From: Bordetella parapertussis
GTDB lineage: Bacteria > Cyanobacteriota > Cyanobacteriia > PCC-6307 > Cyanobiaceae
Reading direction: 5' to 3'
Length of the DNA stretch: 6,208 bases
Assembly (NCBI GenBank): GCA_943324725.2
Contig: CALPMR020000184.1
Span: 1 to 6,208 of the forward strand
A model generated the notes under the pieces. That model saw nothing but the letters and a program-made list of their open reading frames with translations. It was not told the DNA's origin and did no database searches. Shown piece after piece: positions 5,361 to 6,208 of this stretch (positions within the stretch are counted from its first letter, which is position 1; every line of letters begins with the position of its first letter). A program made the position numbers and the translations under genes.

Positions 5361-6208
5361 ATGGCAAAAAAATCAGCAAAGGTGAAATCTGCGAAGCGGA
5401 CTGAGGCTATAGATGGTCTGTTGACAAAACATGTATCAGTTAAAAGTCCCTATCAATCTGTGGTTGCCGCCATTGCCAGAACCCAGTTAGATCTTAATAC
5501 CCAAGCACCGTTATGTGCATTAGAAGTTGTTTTGCCACAGGGCATTCTTGGCCATGGCTCGTCGCGGGGAACTCAAGGCCTCAAGGAACCGATTGGCCTG
5601 TACATTTCCAAAGAATTTGAAAACACCAATTCCGCTGTGCTTTTTGGAATTGGAAGTGTTGCTCGCATTCTAAATACTGGCAAAGTTGAACAAAACCGCA
5701 GCTATAATTTCACGGCAGGCTACTCTTGCTTTGTAGGAGTTGTCAACATTGGCACAATAATGCAAAGAGGAAAATTTAACCTTGATATCGGAATTGGCGG
5801 CATCGTAGGTGTTCTGAATAAAGGTGATATCAAAACAGCTGGTCCAACCATTTTTGTTGGTTTAGGTCAAGGAGCAGGCTTTCTAAATGCAGGCTCCATG
5901 AAGTTCACTGATGGAGCCAGTGGAACTATTGGAGCAGGTGTTGTTACGGGCATCCTTAACCTTGGAATCATCAAGACTGGAGAGCAGGGGGATGTCGTGG
6001 CTGGAATATCTGGAGGGGTAGGAATTGTCAATGGTCTTAGTCCTGTATTGGCTACCGCTTTGGGTATCACATATGTCAGCCTTCCAACTGCTGGGATAAG
6101 TACTGGATCAGGCGATGATGTAGTTGCAGGGAGTGGGCTCTATAATTTAGCAAGATTTCTGGGTAGTCAATCACCGGTAGCCGTTGGCACAGATAATTTT
6201 GCCACCAA
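5361..6208 (+). CDS. Beta-solenoid repeat protein with N-x-G 24-residue repeats and an RTX-like motif (3' end outside the window)
   Basis: The frame runs from ATG 5361 through the right edge: 282 codons with no stop. I do not recognise a named family. Residues 1-30 are lysine-rich with no signal peptide. Residues 31-90 are non-repetitive. From about 95 on, an ordered repeat appears: a glycine-rich strand, then a hydrophobic pair followed by N-x-G, as in RILNTG, VVNIG, VLNKG, FLNAG, ILNLG and IVNG. The asparagines fall at 105, 129, 153, 176, 200 and 224, spacings of 24, 24, 23, 24 and 24. Several units end with K-T-G or similar before an Asp, and TGSGDDVVAG at 248-257 matches the RTX nonapeptide pattern G-x-G-x-D-x-hydrophobic. 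This pattern predicts a right-handed beta-solenoid, possibly calcium-binding and secreted by a type I system through a C-terminal signal not seen here. Neither location nor export is shown by the sequence. No Shine-Dalgarno precedes the ATG. Composition is AT-richer than the genes on the left, consistent with acquisition. GTG and other starts upstream were not needed. Confidence 0.7.
   Translation, partial: MAKKSAKVKSAKRTEAIDGLLTKHVSVKSPYQSVVAAIARTQLDLNTQAPLCALEVVLPQGILGHGSSRGTQGLKEPIGLYISKEFENTNSAVLFGIGSVARILNTGKVEQNRSYNFTAGYSCFVGVVNIGTIMQRGKFNLDIGIGGIVGVLNKGDIKTAGPTIFVGLGQGAGFLNAGSMKFTDGASGTIGAGVVTGILNLGIIKTGEQGDVVAGISGGVGIVNGLSPVLATALGITYVSLPTAGISTGSGDDVVAGSGLYNLARFLGSQSPVAVGTDNFAT

Noticed and set aside
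5867..6070. Minus-strand frame opposite the solenoid gene
   Set aside because: Pro/Ile/Thr-rich mirror of the Gly/Val-rich repeats on the plus strand.
1..6208. CRISPR array, tRNA or rRNA
   Set aside because: No regularly spaced repeats, no cloverleaf with GTTCGA-type T-arm and no rRNA signature were found.

Overview
The window looks like bacterial chromosome, most likely from a cyanobacterium of the Synechococcus/Cyanobium type. This rests on a Nif11-like small peptide gene, GC-rich genes with weak or absent Shine-Dalgarno sequences, and an N-x-G/T-G-x-G-D repeat protein of a style I associate with cyanobacterial surface proteins. No rRNA, tRNA or other taxon-diagnostic gene is present, so the assignment is only moderate.

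Layout from left to right: (1) the 3' end of a large SF2 helicase gene ending in a DUF3427 domain, cut by the left edge (2-1069, +). (2) About 510 bases with no convincing gene. (3) A 66-residue Nif11-type leader-like peptide (1581-1781, +) with an unusual alternating tryptophan tail. (4) An 11-helix membrane protein of the YeiH/UPF0324 'putative sulfate exporter' family (1893-3041, +). It is preceded by a perfect 9-bp inverted repeat that brackets a possible -10 box. (5) About 455 bases of non-coding sequence that starts with a 13-bp tandem repeat. (6) A proline-iminopeptidase-like alpha/beta hydrolase (3497-4414, +) with a good intrinsic terminator. (7) A sulfatase remnant on the minus strand (4522 to about 5001) that keeps only the C-terminal part and lacks the catalytic cysteine region. 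(8) About 375 AT-richer bases with hairpins. (9) The 5' part of a beta-solenoid repeat protein gene (5361 to the right edge, +) with a 24-residue periodicity.

The genes do not form an obvious operon. Each is separated from the next by more than 100 bases and most appear to be transcribed alone. Composition changes near 4415-4560: hand counts of single 60-base lines give about 63% GC at 2101-2160 and about 38% GC at 5641-5700. Together with the truncated sulfatase, this suggests that the right third is an acquired or rearranged segment. The sulfatase remnant and the putative sulfate exporter share a sulfur theme, but they lie on opposite strands about 1.5 kb apart and nothing in the sequence links them functionally.

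The two most interesting items are the Nif11-like peptide with the W-L-W-E-W-S-W-I end and the regular N-x-G solenoid protein. No complete defence system, CRISPR array, insertion sequence or RNA gene is visible.
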